Assembly (NCBI RefSeq): GCF_026745355.1
Contig: NC_079204.1
Location: 4,149,103-4,213,102 of the forward strand
Source of the DNA: Beta vulgaris subsp. vulgaris
Lineage: Eukaryota > Streptophyta > Magnoliopsida > Caryophyllales > Amaranthaceae
Length of the DNA: 64,000 bases
Direction of reading: 5' to 3'
The position numbers and the translations under genes were made by a program. This document shows positions 44,332-59,100 of this stretch, one piece after another. The notes under the pieces were generated by a model. The model had not been told where the DNA came from and did not search any database. It saw nothing but the letters and a program-made list of their open reading frames with translations. The first letter of the stretch is position 1. Each line of letters begins with the position of its first letter.

Positions 44332-47300
44332 TCAGCAGTATGGAGGATCAGTGAATGCCCAATCAAACACCTGCTCATACAGAGCAGCAGCACTGTCCCA
44401 TGTGAAATCCTGTTGCATGCCTCTCTTCATCAACCCTACCCATGACGGCTTGTATTCCCGGTATGTTTTCATAGCATTTCTCAGACCCTGCCAGGGGACA
44501 TGCACATAAAAGTAAATTGACTTGAGAATCAAGGATGAAAAGAACAGAATTTATGCAAAATCTGAATAATATGAGGCACAATCATCCATAATCACTGTGC
44601 CACCTATATACGGGAATCTATTGTTTTACTGAAAATTAGAACGAAGAAAAAGAACGAGATTTGAAGTAACTATAGAAAAACCAGAGAATGCGATCAAAAG
44701 AATAAAACTCACCGTCAACATACTCTCCTTTGCCAATGGAGAAAATGCCCACCTACAAATTATATGCAGCAGAATATGCAAAAAGAAGTTAGTTCTTTTA
44801 ACCAAAAAAAGAAAAGAAAAAAGGGAGAGATCAAAAGGCAATCTATTGAGGTCGCATTCCTCAAGATATACATACCCAGTTCCAGTACCACTTCCATCGG
44901 GTCCAACTGCGTATGGATTGTAAGTTTCAACAGTATCCTGTAACGCATTACATGATGTTAGTAACTGACAGTCTGTTAAAGAGTAGAAAACTTGAAAAGG
45001 CTTTGCTTAAAACTCACTCGAAGTCCTCCCGTGGCGTGAACTACTGGTATAGTTCCATATCTCATAGCATACAGCTGGTTTAGTCCACACGGTTCAAATC
45101 TTGATGGCATCAAGAGGATATCACAACTGTGTCATAGGACTCTTGTTAGAAAGCGCAAGGATCACTTTTAAAACGTCTATTAAAGCTGAGATTTTAATTC
45201 ATTTTACCCTGCAGTTATCCGATGTGAAATTGGCACACTAAATCCAACCCAGCCACGGAATTTGTCTTTGTATATAATCTCTGCTGCTCTCATCCAACTC
45301 TCATACCTGGAGTCACCTGACCCTAGCATAACCTGGTGCAATTTGTCTAATGATAATTAACATTTGTCGCAAACATGCAGCAGAATAACCAGCACACCCT
45401 AAAAAAATAAATCCCAAAAGCATAATAGGACAAATGGCTCGGGGGGGAGGGGAGGAGGAGGGGTTGCTTCTAATAGGTTTAAATCAAGATTCAGTTACTC
45501 CATCCATCCCTATATAATAGGCCACAATTTTTATTCAAAAATAGGTCACTTTCTATATTAAACTATAAAGTTTGTCATTCCACCCTTACTGATACCATTA
45601 GATAAGAATTGTATGAACCACAAGCTTGTGATTCCACCCTTAATGATACCATTAGATAAGAATTGTATGAAGCACAAGCTTGTGACATGGTTGAAACATA
45701 AATGATCTGAATGGTGAAGATTATGTAAGGAAAATTTCAGTTCTTAAAAGGGACCTCAAATCAAGATATGGTCAATTCTTTAAGGATTAAGATTCGAGGT
45801 AGAGAAGCAGGCTCAGCAGATGCGCTTCTGCCGGGGTAAGTTTATATACATATAACCTCTTTAGATGTTATTTCGGAAGGTAACCCCTCCTCTTTTCCAC
45901 CTTCTCAGAACAAGGAATGTAGTCATTAAACTATACTTACAAATTGTAAATCATCTCCCATAAGCTCTGGCATTGCTTCCTGAATTATATCGATACCTTT
46001 CTGGTAGTCCAGCCTCCCAATAAAACCAATCTAAAAAAAACCCAGGTTAGTTCATGTAAGATTGCAATACGTTGAACAGTAATGTAGAATTGGAATTCGT
46101 TATCGCACCAATGGGCAATCAGGCTTGAGAGGAAGACCAAGCTCCTTCTGTAGAGCGGCCTTGCATTGAGCCTGAAAATTTCATCCAATTAACCAATTAG
46201 CATCGATAGATGATATACAGCTTCTTTGCCACTATAAGATTTAACATTTCAAAGACTGAAAAATCAGGATACCTTTCCAGAGAGATCATCAATAGAGTAA
46301 GAGGCCGCAACATGTGCATCATTGGATGGGTCCCATTCCGAAACATTGATGCCATTTACAATCCCTAATAGCAGAATAACCAATACAAGAATATAAAGCA
46401 TGAAGAGACGTATTACTATATTAGTACATGAACAGAACTGTCAAACATAGTATAGAAACTATAGAAGTACCATTTAATACAAACTTCCGGCTGGTGAGTA
46501 ATTCCTGCAAACCATACCCGCCCTCCACAGTTGTTATTTCCCATGAATATCCCTGTAAACATTAATAAACCATTAAACATCGACACAATCATAAGAGTAG
46601 TCTCATCATATGCAACTTATAGTTCTTAAGAACATAGCAAGACTGTCAGCGCAAGTGTAAACCTCTGCTGTTCCTATCTCATCAGATCATCTGATAGAAT
46701 TACTCCCACTTTCAACTTGCATGTCAAGAGAAAACAGGCACTGTAAAATGAATTTGATCATTACCTGGCTAACAGTAAGTATTCTATCAGACGTCACAAT
46801 GGCACCCTTCAAAATATTGACTGCTTCACCTTTGTCAAGAGCATGTGCTCTTGCCCACTCTGGAAACACCCATTCTAGTGCTCCATACCACTGTGGAGGA
46901 AGTCCTAAATTATCGTATGTTACTGCAGGCTCCACACCCTAGAACAAGTAGAAAATAAGTAACATCAGTTTCTATCCAACACAATATATTCCCTCTAAAT
47001 ACCATACATCAAAGCATGATGACATAATTTTCTGCTCTCTCTGAGACTGCATATTTTTTACTTATACTCGTTTGATCAACAAGGCTAATATCTAGCAGCA
47101 AATTTTGTTCAAATTGAAAATCTACATCAACTCAGATATTGTGCACAGGAATACCGATTAAGATTCAAGCGTATGTTTAATTAGTTCTTCGTTAAGATGG
47201 AAGAGAAGTGGGTGTCTAGAAGATAGACAAATCTGCAAAGGGAGTTCAGCTAGTTGTTAGAAATAAATGTTATTATGTATCTACACATCAAGATAAGTTT

Positions 47301-50300
47301 ATTAATTGTTCATCAAGATTGTAATTGTGCAACTTTTAATCGGATGCCTCCAAAAGAGTAATGGAGGTGTGCAAAGGACTACATGTGGGTAATGCTCAAA
47401 GCTAGACTCTAAATAACTGCATTATCTCGTGAGTCCTGAGGCACCAACTTTGCTAAGTGGGGTTTATGGGCTTTATAATCTAAAGTGATTTCTTGCCAAA
47501 ATTAGAAGGACTCAAGAGCATAACACTAAACAATGTGATAATGGTAGCATATACAAGAGACACCTACTTGATGAGAAAGGTTGTGTATAACAAGTATAGA
47601 GCGTGCATCCTTGTAAACTCCATAAGGCCGATATTTAGCTGCAAGAAGTCTATAAAAAAAAACACAATTAATCATTTTTTGTTCATAAATAAAAAATTGA
47701 CAGGCAAACAAAGGAAAGATAAGATGCCTTAAGAAACACCATTGTGTCTCAACATTGAGATTAATTAGGATCCTTCCAATGCCTAAAACCTATCCAAGAT
47801 GATGTATATCCGGTAACAATAATCAACTCATCTAGCAACTAAAGGATGTCAGTTATCACAATCACAGAGTAGGCTGCTACAGGTCTTGATTACATAAGAA
47901 AGAGCAGCCATATGAATATTCGAAACAGCTTTCAAATGGTTGTTATAAAGAGGGAGAAAACATAACAAAACAAAAGACCATATGTCCAGTCAATGCCTCT
48001 TGTGTTTTTCGAGTTCATACTCCACCGATCTACTCAAGAACTGCTGCTTAAAACTTCTATCTAACAATTCCTTCAGGGAATCACTTCCTCTGACAGAGAG
48101 TTTGAAAAAATTAAACCAAAGCAGCACACATAGTGTACAATACCCCTTCGCTACTGACAAGATAATTGGTTCACGTCAAGAAAAAAAATGTATAAACTTC
48201 ATAGAGTCTGCGCAAAAGGAAATGACCATAAAGCACATACACTGGTACAAGGCCCGCATGCCAATCATTTACAAGGAACAAACACTTCTCCCCATAGGTG
48301 TACCCTCCTAGTGGAAGGACGAGAGGGGCTTCACATGCTGCATGACAAAGCAAGGTGAACCGGAACTGTCCAAACAAAAATGAAAATTTGTTACTTTTGC
48401 CAGCTAGAACAAGTCAAGTTAATCCAGTAGCAGTAACTACCACAACTACTGAAAGTCACAAGGAAACAAAGAGACAATTTATATCCATGAAATGGTTCAC
48501 CATATACCTGATTGTCACCAAAAGCACCGAAGCTATCACCATATGGATTTCCAGGCCGGTGATATGACGGATGATCGACAAAGACCTATAACATGGAATA
48601 AAAAGGTTACTACATCATAAGACATTATAAAAAATCTTTATCTAAGATGAATGATCTCCTTCAAGATCCACAAAAGGCACTATATAAGAGTTGCAGAAGC
48701 AATATGTTATTTTCTTACCCAGTCAACTCCATTCTTATACTCGTGGAAAAAGGCAACTTCTTGTGGCCCTCCAAAGCAATTGACCTTAATGCGACAATCG
48801 GCATCGAATGCGTCAGCGTAAATTTTATCTGCAGCAGTACCATGTATATATCGAGGGGAAACTACCATTACACGATGCCCACGTTCAGCTAAAGCTATAG
48901 GCAAAGAACCACAGACATCTCCTAAACCCCCTGTCTTGGAATATGGTGCTGCCTCGGAAGAAACAAAGACAATACTTAACTTTACTTTTACAAGTTTTTT
49001 CTCTTGTCCCTCAACAACAGTTTCTTCTTCGAACTCACTTTCTTTGCCTACTCCTTGTTCAAAGAAGACACTATGAGGTACTTTGGCAAAGGATTTCTCT
49101 TCTCCACTGTCAGTTGCTACCCCAATTTGCAACTCATCTTCCTTGACACCATAGTCTTTCTGCATTTCCTGCTGCTGATCTTCTATATCTAGAGAAAGGG
49201 CTCCGTGAACATTAGAGTTAATATCATCTGTGCTCACTGTTCAAACAAGATAAGCATATTTTCAGAACATAATTATTAAGTACATCAACTACATGAGAAG
49301 ATTGAGAAGGGACATCAAGGAAAACAAAGATAATGGATGTATATTAAAGACCTAGGGATTTTATTAGTGATAGCGGCCAGCCAGCCACTATCCCAATAGA
49401 TTTGTTTGAACAAATCATGCTATATCTCATAGTTTGATCACAGAGAACCAACTGTTTCTTTTTCTTTCTCAAAGCAGGCTGACACAATGAGTCAATGACA
49501 GCATCATTGGAGGGGGGGAGGGGAGGAGTCGACACCAGAGACGCCCTATCTAGTACAATAAGATTTCACATCTTACAAGGATAAAAGATTGACCAAAACC
49601 TCTATTCGAGATATTGCACCTGACTATAAAAAGATTCTCAGATTCACTAAATTTTGTCATAAACAATTAGACTATGGAACATCAGATCCTTAACATACAG
49701 CGGTAGAACCGTACAAGTTTAAGAATTATCAATTCTAGAACAGTTTATCCGAGAAAGTATATACAAAGTTGACTTAAAGAGCTGAAGGAATAATATGCAG
49801 TCATCTCTCTATATATATTGCCCCCAACACAATGTAGCAATCAACAAACATAATACCAAAAGCTTGATTAGTTAGCCCACAACCATCACTAGTCTAAACA
49901 ATCACATGAAAAATTTATCAAGATACTTAAACTGCAAAGTCAAGGCAATGAAATGACACTATGACAGGTTGTGGCCCATGCCACATGATCCTATCACATG
50001 ATTCAAGTGATAGCCTCTCATTGATCCTAAAATCTAAAGTTTCCCATGTTTTGATATACATTTTTTTACCAAGGCCATTTCTTCTCCAAAGTACAACCAG
50101 TTTTACATAAATTGAACTAATCCTGTTAATCACCAAAACTATTGAACTAAGATGGTTCATCAGAGCTAGTAATTGCAAGTGACATCTTTTCACTTTGATT
50201 CATAACAGGAAACAGACAATTGCCAGGGAAATACATAGCAATGTCCTTCCACAGAGCTATATAATATAGTAAATTGTATAAAAGTATAACAAAGAAACAT

Positions 50301-50915
50301 TTAAATACTAACTACATAAAAGTACTTTTGTAAACCAACATACAAAAAGTAGATTACGCCACACAAATCCTCCAGCATTCTCAACAGTTCCAAAAATGCA
50401 AACTTTTCCTTATAGCAAGCAAAGTATAATTCAAAGAAACCCCCAATATCTTCATCATTTCACATTACATCAATTGAAATTTGCTAAATTAACCCCAAAA
50501 AAAATGATGCAATTTACATGCAAAACCCATAAGAAATTACTAAGATTGAGGACTAAGTAACAAAAACAAGAGAATTAAGAAGTGGGTACAAACCAGATTG
50601 AGGATATAAGTTAAACCTAACAATGGAGCCAGAAGCATCTGTGACAGGACCAATCAAATGACCCTTTTGCCCTTCATCTAATTCTTGTTTTACAAGAGCA
50701 GAAGACCCATCTTGAGAACTTGAAACCCCACCTAAATTATCATCCAAAATTGACTGACATTTCAATGAAAATGTGCATCTTTTACTCCTTTGTCTCCAAA
50801 AATAAGCAAAACCCACTTCTTTATTTGTTCTAAACTCTGATGGGTTACTTCCTAAACTAAGTTTAGATCGATGTAAAGTTTTGACATGAAAAGATTGAAG
50901 TGATAAAGACTCCAT
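44332..50915 (-). CDS. SS1: Starch synthase 1, chloroplastic (15 exons, 705 aa)
   Basis: Transfers glucose from ADP-glucose to short glucan chains in the plastid. Minus-strand exons: 50915-50594, 49236-48719, 48585-48508, 48365-48241, 47649-47568, 46938-46765, 46552-46471, 46364-46273, 46171-46109, 46030-45941, 45332-45208, 45126-45018, 44937-44876, 44752-44713, 44487-44332. Frame closes (2118 nt with stop). The N-terminus is a Ser-, Lys- and Arg-rich transit peptide, followed by an acidic linker. The GT5 catalytic domain starts at [20 protein letters not shown] (KTGGLGDV near residue 208), then [66 protein letters not shown] and HATGGLRDTVE, the GT-B nucleotide-sugar site. It ends [20 protein letters not shown]. 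The family and the SS1 class are clear. It is about 50 residues longer than the Arabidopsis protein, mostly in the N-terminal linker. The exon 4 donor was placed at 48241 because only that join keeps [13 protein letters not shown]. Confidence 0.96.
45577..45684. repeat. Tandem duplication, 2 x 54 bp, in SS1 intron 10
   Basis: ATTCCACCCTTACTGATACC at 45577 recurs at 45631 as ATTCCACCCTTAATGATACC. Both copies run through ATAAGAATTGTATGAA to CACAAGCTTGTG. The final word CACAAGCTTGTG is a 12-bp palindrome, present twice. Confidence 0.9.
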
Positions 50916-53120
50916 TAATGCAAAAGAAGAAGAAGGTGGTGAAGTTGTAGGGTAGTGTGAAGAATATGAGAGAGAATGAAAATCAATTAACAGAGAGAAA
51001 GGAAAGAAAAGAATATAAGTAATTATGTGGCTATGTATGTATGTGCAAGTTAATAATAATCCTAGTATAGTATAGTATAGTAGTATATGCGATTAATGAA
51101 TCTTTTTGTCCCTTTTCTAGTTTTCTAGAGAGTGTAGTATTTGTTTAAAAGGTCAGATATTTAAGGACGGATCTTGTGGAGCACCATGACTGTGTGTGAA
51201 CTGTAACCTGACCGACTTGGGATGGTGAATGGCACTGATTTCTATAATCTTCTCCAATCGTTTTCTCTTGTTTTTGCATGGTCGACAAACTTTTAGTGCT
51301 CGTTTGGTTGAACATAGTGTCAGACGTCGTTTTTTAAGATCAGCTTCAACAGTAGTTATTAGGTTCCAGCTTGCAATTTACCAATAGTTGGAGCTAGTAG
51401 CTTTGTTGTTGGAGAGTAGTTGGAGGCTGGAGCTAGTAGCTTTGTTGTTGGAGAGAAAACAAGTTTGTTACTTTGGGAAGCCAAGTAGCTCCATAAAGCT
51501 ACTTGCTTTGTCAATTTTTTGTGGGCCTCACTTTCACTTTTCTCTTTCATATTTTACTTTCCAATGCACAAAAACTACAAGTGGTTATAGTTTTATAATG
51601 GAAGAGGTTGTAACTTGAGAATGTAGTAGTTTGAAAATCTGATGTGGCACACAAAACTACGAGTGGTTGTACCTTGTCATTGTAGTTGCTCTAATTATTT
51701 TGTGTTAGTTTTCTTAATTTAATTCATTTTAGTGTTGTCAAATTCTATCTTAAAGAATAAAGTTTAAGTCAAATTTCATCCGTTTTAGATACTTGATACA
51801 ATTTGACTTGTGTAACATAATCTGCTTTATGTAAAATCTACATATAAGTATACATAAGCATGTCGTTTTGATATATATTTTTACGTGGAATCAACTTTTT
51901 ATAATTACTTATTGCCTCTTTGTTTTTTTATTTTAATATTGGAGCATGTCACAATAAACAAGATAATATATATTGCAAAAAAAATGTCAATGCTGCTAGT
52001 AATTTACAACTTCTTAGTTCTTAGAATGGAATGTCGAAGTAAAATGTAGAGGAAGTATATGAAAGCAAATACAGTAAAAGATAATTTATTTCATTGTGGA
52101 AGCATATTTATAAAAATGTCTTACGCATTTAAAGAAAAGGGATACTATTTAGTAGAAAGTTTATTTTCGATAAAGTTGCATATCTTAGAATGTGTCAGAA
52201 TTTGTTAAGTTGATCATATAAGTCTTTCTACGAAGTGTAATTTCCTATGTTTTTGTTTAGTGAACAACACTACATGCCTACGCATCATTCCATTTTTCGT
52301 ACACTTCTACGTTGCAAATATTTGTATATCAATAAAATACTAACGAGAGAGTGTACTATATTTTTAGTATGATAATTTTGCACATTGGTTTTCATAAATA
52401 TGATTATTATTGTCTGAAATTATAATTCTAAACATATAACTAACTACGCATGTAATAATCGTTATTAAAATTATACTTTTAAAACATTCAAACATATATT
52501 TCTTTAAATAATTACTATATTTGAAAGAACATCTACCATAATCAAATGTTTAACATACAGGATGGTCGGATGCCTCATCACAACAACTCGTCTATTTCAA
52601 AGCATATTTTCAAAAGTTCCAATAACTAATTGTTCAATTACAATTCCATATATATACACCATATGCCAAATACATGAGATCCATAACCCTCCAATTCTCT
52701 CACACTATTAGCTTTATATGGACTTCCATCACATGCCAAATGATCATTTGATTAATTTATCCTAAAGTTTAAACCAACCCATTTTATTTAATAGATTCTT
52801 ATATATTAATCTAAATACAAAATAATTATTTTTCTTTGTATGATGATATAATTATGTAATAACAATAATAAAAAGAGTTACGCTCAAGAGTTTTTTTTTT
52901 TTTTTGGGTACATGAGTGAAGTTAGGACACCCTTCTCTCAAGAGACAACCCTCACGAATCAAGTAAAATAAAATTTTGAAGATTAGAATCAATGGAGGGA
53001 TCGATGTCAATTGAGGCAGCAGAACTATCTTAACCTTTTTTTTAATAGGAGATTCGCTACTCGATTGGCAGCAGATAGGATCAAGAGATGTCCTATAGGC
53101 TATAATCATATAAGATCATC
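50916..53120. other. Intergenic region upstream of SS1
   Basis: It contains the SS1 promoter side (minus-strand gene). Visible items are a (TATAG)n run at about 51064-51080 and a 39-bp direct duplication at 51388-51455 (GGAGCTAGTAGCTTTGTTGT twice). GCTCGTTTGGTTG at about 51300 resembles a transposon end. No gene is seen. Confidence 0.5.
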
Positions 53121-56100
53121 TTATCTCCAATTATTGTTAAACATTCGATCACTACTACCAGTAGAATCTGGGCTGTATCCCGCAGCCCTTCGATTGTGGG
53201 CTCGAGCCCCATTATTGTTTGGGCTTGGAGTATGAGTATATTGATAATGATGAACTGACCCACCACCAGAGCTAGAAGAGGCCCCATCACTGGGCCCTAT
53301 AGGAGATCTTTTAGCTGGGGAAGGATGGTTCCAAGGGGACAAAGATTGGGCCCGTGATTTTGATGGACCTTGGGCTCGAACCTTAGCTTTTGCAGATTGA
53401 GTTGGGGCCATATAGCTTGGAACTCCATCAAAACTGGACTGTCTACCCTCCCTACTTGGCCTGTTTGTATGAGAGAAAAACAATTATAAGAAGAGAATAA
53501 ATTATGAATGTAATGGGTTTCTCAAATACTTTTAGCAGATTGAAATCATAAATTTTGCCAAAGCAGTTGCAAAATGTTTAACCAATATACTCCATCTTAT
53601 CTTTATTAATCTACCCGTATTTCTTTTAGGGATTTCCCTTATTAGTTTACACATCTCTTTTATTTTTCTTTTTGGAATGGACCACTAACTTTTCATCACA
53701 CATAGATTCAACTTTAATATAAAATAATAGTTTATCTTTCTTTCTATTTCTCCTAAAACTCTGTGCAAAAGAAATGGGTAAACTAATAAAAACCGGAGAG
53801 GAGTAGGTTATAATTCTCTAATAAATTTCACTTTTTCTTGTGATATATGCGATAGATAAGGGTGAGGAAAGGGAGGTTTTTCGATTTTAAGGATAGATGA
53901 TTCTCTAGCTGAAAAGTGGTTTCTTTTCACCTAAGTTTATCAAATTTGAATTTATTAGATATATATACAAATCAACCTTAATCTAATTGCTTAATGCTTA
54001 TACGTGAGGTGAAGTTCACACATTCATAGTGCTTTGCTCTTTCTAAGAAAACATAATGTAGGTTATATGTACTAAAGTCAAAAAATAATGACTTCATCAA
54101 CTGATCAATATTCTATCAATTTGCATCATTAATCATTACCATAATTCACTTGTTTTACGTAATCAACATATTTGAGCTAACCACAACCTTTTTATGTTGA
54201 GTTTAAGTAACTCTTGACTAGCTAGGTTAAACTCATTATCACCCCTAAACGAAACTACTCTCGACATTAACAAACTACTCGATTCTCTCGTGTGTCATCT
54301 ATTAGGTCTGAGACCGGAGAGGGGAAAAAACTTAATCTACCTAGTAAGCATGATTTAGAAAAAAGTTACCTATGCATGACATTCGTATGGTCCCTATGAT
54401 GATGAGGTGGTTCAACCATGTCCATTTCAACAGTCCTCTCTGATACATCATCAGTGCTAGTGGCTGTCATATATGTGCTTTCATTTGGTCCTGATTTCAT
54501 CTTACTGACTTGTAATGGTTTTTGAGAGGCCATCCATCGCTCCAACCAATTCCAACCCCATTGAGGCTTGTCCATTGCATTAGCATAAGCAGAGAACATT
54601 GCATCATTCATTGGAGAAGTTGATTGCATTAAATAGTGTTGTTGTTGTTGCTGTTGTTGCTGCCATATGAGAAAATTATATAGATAATTAGATTCTTTTA
54701 GTTTGTTCTTTACAAGAATTCTAATTCAAATTAGTAGAATGTATAGACGACAAGTACAATATTGTCATACTTCCTCCGTTCTAAAATAAGTAAAACATTT
54801 ATTTTTACTCGCTACACTTCGAATTCCACGCTTGCTGATACACTATTTTGACTATTAATATCTGTAATTGTGTATTAGAGTAAAGTATAAAAAATTGATT
54901 TTACGAAAATATATATTGAGATGAATCCAACGACATAATACACTATAACATCTGATTTTATATAATACTTCCTCCGTTTCTAAATAAGTGCAACACTTTT
55001 TGTTTTCACGTTTTATTATTTTAACCATTAATATCTTCAATTATCAATAAGTAAAAATTATAAAAAGTTGATATTAAAAAAATTCACATTCAGACGAATC
55101 TAACAAGATCCCACATGATTATGTTTTTCCTAAAATGTTAATCACCAAAACTAATTAAAGTATAAACTGTGAATATTAAACACTATGCAAATGTTGCACT
55201 TATTTAGAAACGGAGGAAGTAGTAATAATGCATGGTCAAATAGATGAATAGTGGAATTTTCAAAGTGTAGCGAGTAATTTGAAATGGGAGAAGTATTAAA
55301 CTTTCATATAAAAGCGAAAAGTGTTTCACTTATTTCAGAATCGAAGAAGTATGAGATACGAGATCATATTTAGAGGCGATTGCTGAAAACCTTGTATAGC
55401 GCGTAAAATTAATAATTAACCAACCTGGTAATTATAAGCATAAGCAAGAGCTCGTTCTCTTCTCAAGGCAGCGTCATGCTTCTTTAAAGAACTCTCTTTG
55501 ATATGTTCAAAACTATGGTGTCTTCCATCCCACACATCAACATTACTACTACTGCTATAATTAATCTTTGTTGGGCTCTTAATTGCTGTGATTAGCTCAT
55601 CTTGTAAAGTTGTCCTATAATGTTTGCCTCTTTTATCATCATAATCATAATTAGTTTCATGATTAACAACATGATTATCTTGACGATTTTTATGGGCCAA
55701 ATGAATCCTCCGGGCTCGAACTCGGGCCTGGACTCGTACTAGAGCTTGCATACATCTCATAGTCATTTGGGCCTGCTTCCTTACATTGTGGCCCCTTACT
55801 AATGCTTGTAATCTCACCAACCCTTTTAAAGCACGCAAAGCCCTTCGAGCCTTCAAAAACAAATTAATGAACATGTGAATAATATGATTGTTCCATCATA
55901 ATCAAGCATTTTCTTACCTAATTCATACCAAAGTATATATAATATGGTGCTTTATATAAGAAGGATTCGTCTTACCTAGTATTAATGTCACGTGAATGTA
56001 GTGAAAGATAAGGTTTGGAAACAAAATAAAATAGTGAAGCATCAAATAATGAAAGTTGAATTTACACTTTATACTATTTTAACTAGTAGTATTTTGATCC

Positions 56101-59100
56101 GAGCGATGTCTCGGGTCAGTTACAATTATCAAATATATTATTATTCATAATTGAATTTATTAGCTTTTCGTACTTTTTCAATAATGTTATTACCTTATTA
56201 AAAGTATTAGAGATCAAAAGGCAAAAAACTTAAAAAAAATTTTTTGTTTTATATAATTATAAGGCTTTATTATGTTTTACTTTGAGACATTAAACATTAA
56301 GATTGTGATAGATTGGTAGATAAACTCTTGCCTTTCATTTCAAAGGTCATGAGTTCGAATCCTAGCAGCTACAAAAATTTATTAATATTTTTAATGACAT
56401 CATAAACATGAGACATATACGTTGAAGAGTGCCACGTGGCACCGTTCCTTTGATGGAAACAAAGCCTTTTAATATATTTGTATGGACTAGCCATCTTACA
56501 CACAAAAAGAAAATCAAAATTGCAATATGTAATATTAAAACACTTCATCTTTTTTAGAAGAATGCAACACTTTAATTATTATACTTGTCAATTCACAACG
56601 TTAATAGATAAAATTTATAAGTACTTCACATTTAGATTGAGACAAATACAACAATATTTTATCATTTATTTTTATAGATCAATAAAATATGTGATCAAAA
56701 GTTATTAGTATATAAAAAGTATAAAAGTCTATGGTGCTGCAGTCATTTAAAAGAAAAGAAAGTTCTCAGATATCAAAATAAATAAATACAGTATTCATGC
56801 ATTTAGTTGTCCTCAGAAAATTGTAAAATCTTAAATCAAATTTTATTGTAATGGAATGAAAAAAACCATACTTATCATTTTTTATATTTTTTTTCTCAAA
56901 GGAGTTATTCTGTTGTTGGGTTCTAAATATAGGTCCAAGTCCACTAGTTGATCTTGCATCCTTCATCTTATAACCAAGTCCTATAAACATACTTAGAAAG
57001 AATGAGCTCAAAAGGAGAAAGGTCAATGTCTCGCATGTCAAAAGACCTCTATAAATATTCCACTTGGTAAAAAGTAAAAGTCTATTTGTCTTTATTACTC
57101 ACAAACACTTAACTTACTACTCCACTTTGCTTACTTGTGTAACCTGTCTAATTTAAGCATAGGAGACGATGTGTCAGGAAAACCTCGAGCTAGTCTTACT
57201 TTTTCTTTTTAAATAAAATGAAATCTTTTGAACAAGTGGAGGGAAATTGGAGATCTCACTTTGAAAGAGGTGAGATTCTAACCTTTTTTTACAAAATATG
57301 GAAGGAGAGCCTTCAATCAAATAGGTCAACCTTGATTCTTAATTAGTATTTACTTATTTTGTAGGTGAGGTAAAGAAGTAAAGAACCAACAAAAAGGTAT
57401 GTGGTATGTATAAAAGACACTTACATACTTCACTTACGTCACAAAAATTGAAGTTTCATAATGTTATGCATTAATGTTATGCATTATAAATATAATAAGA
57501 GATACGTTAAAAAACTTTGAAGTTACCTACCAAGTATCCTCTATAATGTGATTGTATCAAAGTGGCCGCCCGTTCTTCTCTAGACTGACGCCCATAACCA
57601 GCTAACCGGACAACCTTAGCTGCAGCTTGAGCTGCTGCCACAGCTGCCTCGGCAGCCGCTGCCGTGGCCGTAGCAACGGCTATTGCGTGTGTACGATCAT
57701 CTCTTGACGGGGATGTTGCACCACTCTCGTCATTGGTGAAATCTAGTGAACTTTCAGTTGGGAAATGTTCCACGGACACAACCTCTAGTGCATCATTATT
57801 GTTCCATTTTTGGGTACTCTTTTCCTGGAAACAAAATAGTGTGTAAAAGAGGCATAACAATTAATACTATTATAGATTTGTAATTAGTTCATATATCAAT
57901 ATATCATAGATATAATTAAGAGAATAACAAGGTCAATTTATGATGTACCTAGTATAATTGTTAAGGTCACATAAGTAGAAATTTATTATTTTTACCTTTC
58001 AATAAGCTATTCTTGTGACTTTCCTAGTACTTTCCTCGATCTTTTTTTTTGGTAACAAACTTGTCTTACAAGTTTTTTAGATAACCTTTTTGTCTTATTC
58101 TAACCTTTTTTTGTTAGAATATCATTGCTAATCATTCTCTTATTATTATAAAGGCTATTAGAACAACTTCAATAGTGAGCATTAAGGATTTACCAGATAA
58201 AAAAGTTAAGCAATTAGTCCAACCATTGGAGCGAGTAGCTAAAATTTCATTTGGTAGCCAATCTAGTTTAACTGAGCCAATTTACTTGAGCTAAAACTGT
58301 GGGCGCATGTGGGAATTTTGGTAAATAATTTCTATATTTTTCTCTAATAAAAAACTATCTTATTTTAAGTGGGACCTTCTCAAGCAACAAGTATATTAAC
58401 TAATCATTATGAGAGTTTTGACTTAAAGTTAAATTAGTTAGAAAAACCTAGGTGACACTCTAAACCAACTTACATTTTGCTCTACAATTAAAGTTAAAAT
58501 TTGTTACATAGTTTAATCATAAGTTGTTGTCCTTTACAAAGTCTCACCATATGTAATTTCAATTTTTTTGAAGCGGTTTTAAGTACTTTTGGGGCGATGA
58601 ATAGAAGTTCAATGCTACTAGATATCCATAAAAATTAAAAAAGGGCGTACTTTACATAGAACCAGTGTTGGTATAATCTTCCCTTTCATAAAAATAAGTG
58701 TCATCTTACTTTATGCCTCAAACTTATTAAGTTTCAAAATATAATAATTACACATAATCAAGAGTACACATGACCTCAAAATTATAAGAAACCTAAAATA
58801 TTTTTTTTAAAAAAATTATTTCATATTTATGGAAATCACCCTTGATTTTCACCTTTGATAAATTTTTCAATAATCAATCTTTAAATTTTCAATTGTACAT
58901 CTTTAATATCCCAATTTTCCTACATTATTTTTTATAAATTGGAGCCTGATTTTCATAAAACGGAGATCCCAAAATCTTCAAGACGACATGCTGATAATTT
59001 TTTTTTTATCATTGTTGGATGATGGGGATACGACATCGTTAACACATGATGATGATCAAGGTTGATGTTGATAGCCCAATCTCCAGAGTTCCATCATGGA

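Noticed and set aside
45490..45530. Stowaway-like start (ACTCCATCCATCCCTATATA) in SS1 intron 10
   Set aside because: No matching right end or TA target pair could be found, so it is not listed as an element.
56305..56380. Possible tRNA gene (GGTCATGAGTTCGAATCC)
   Set aside because: The acceptor stem does not pair and the segment lies in a probable Helitron remnant; a SINE or decayed tRNA fits better.
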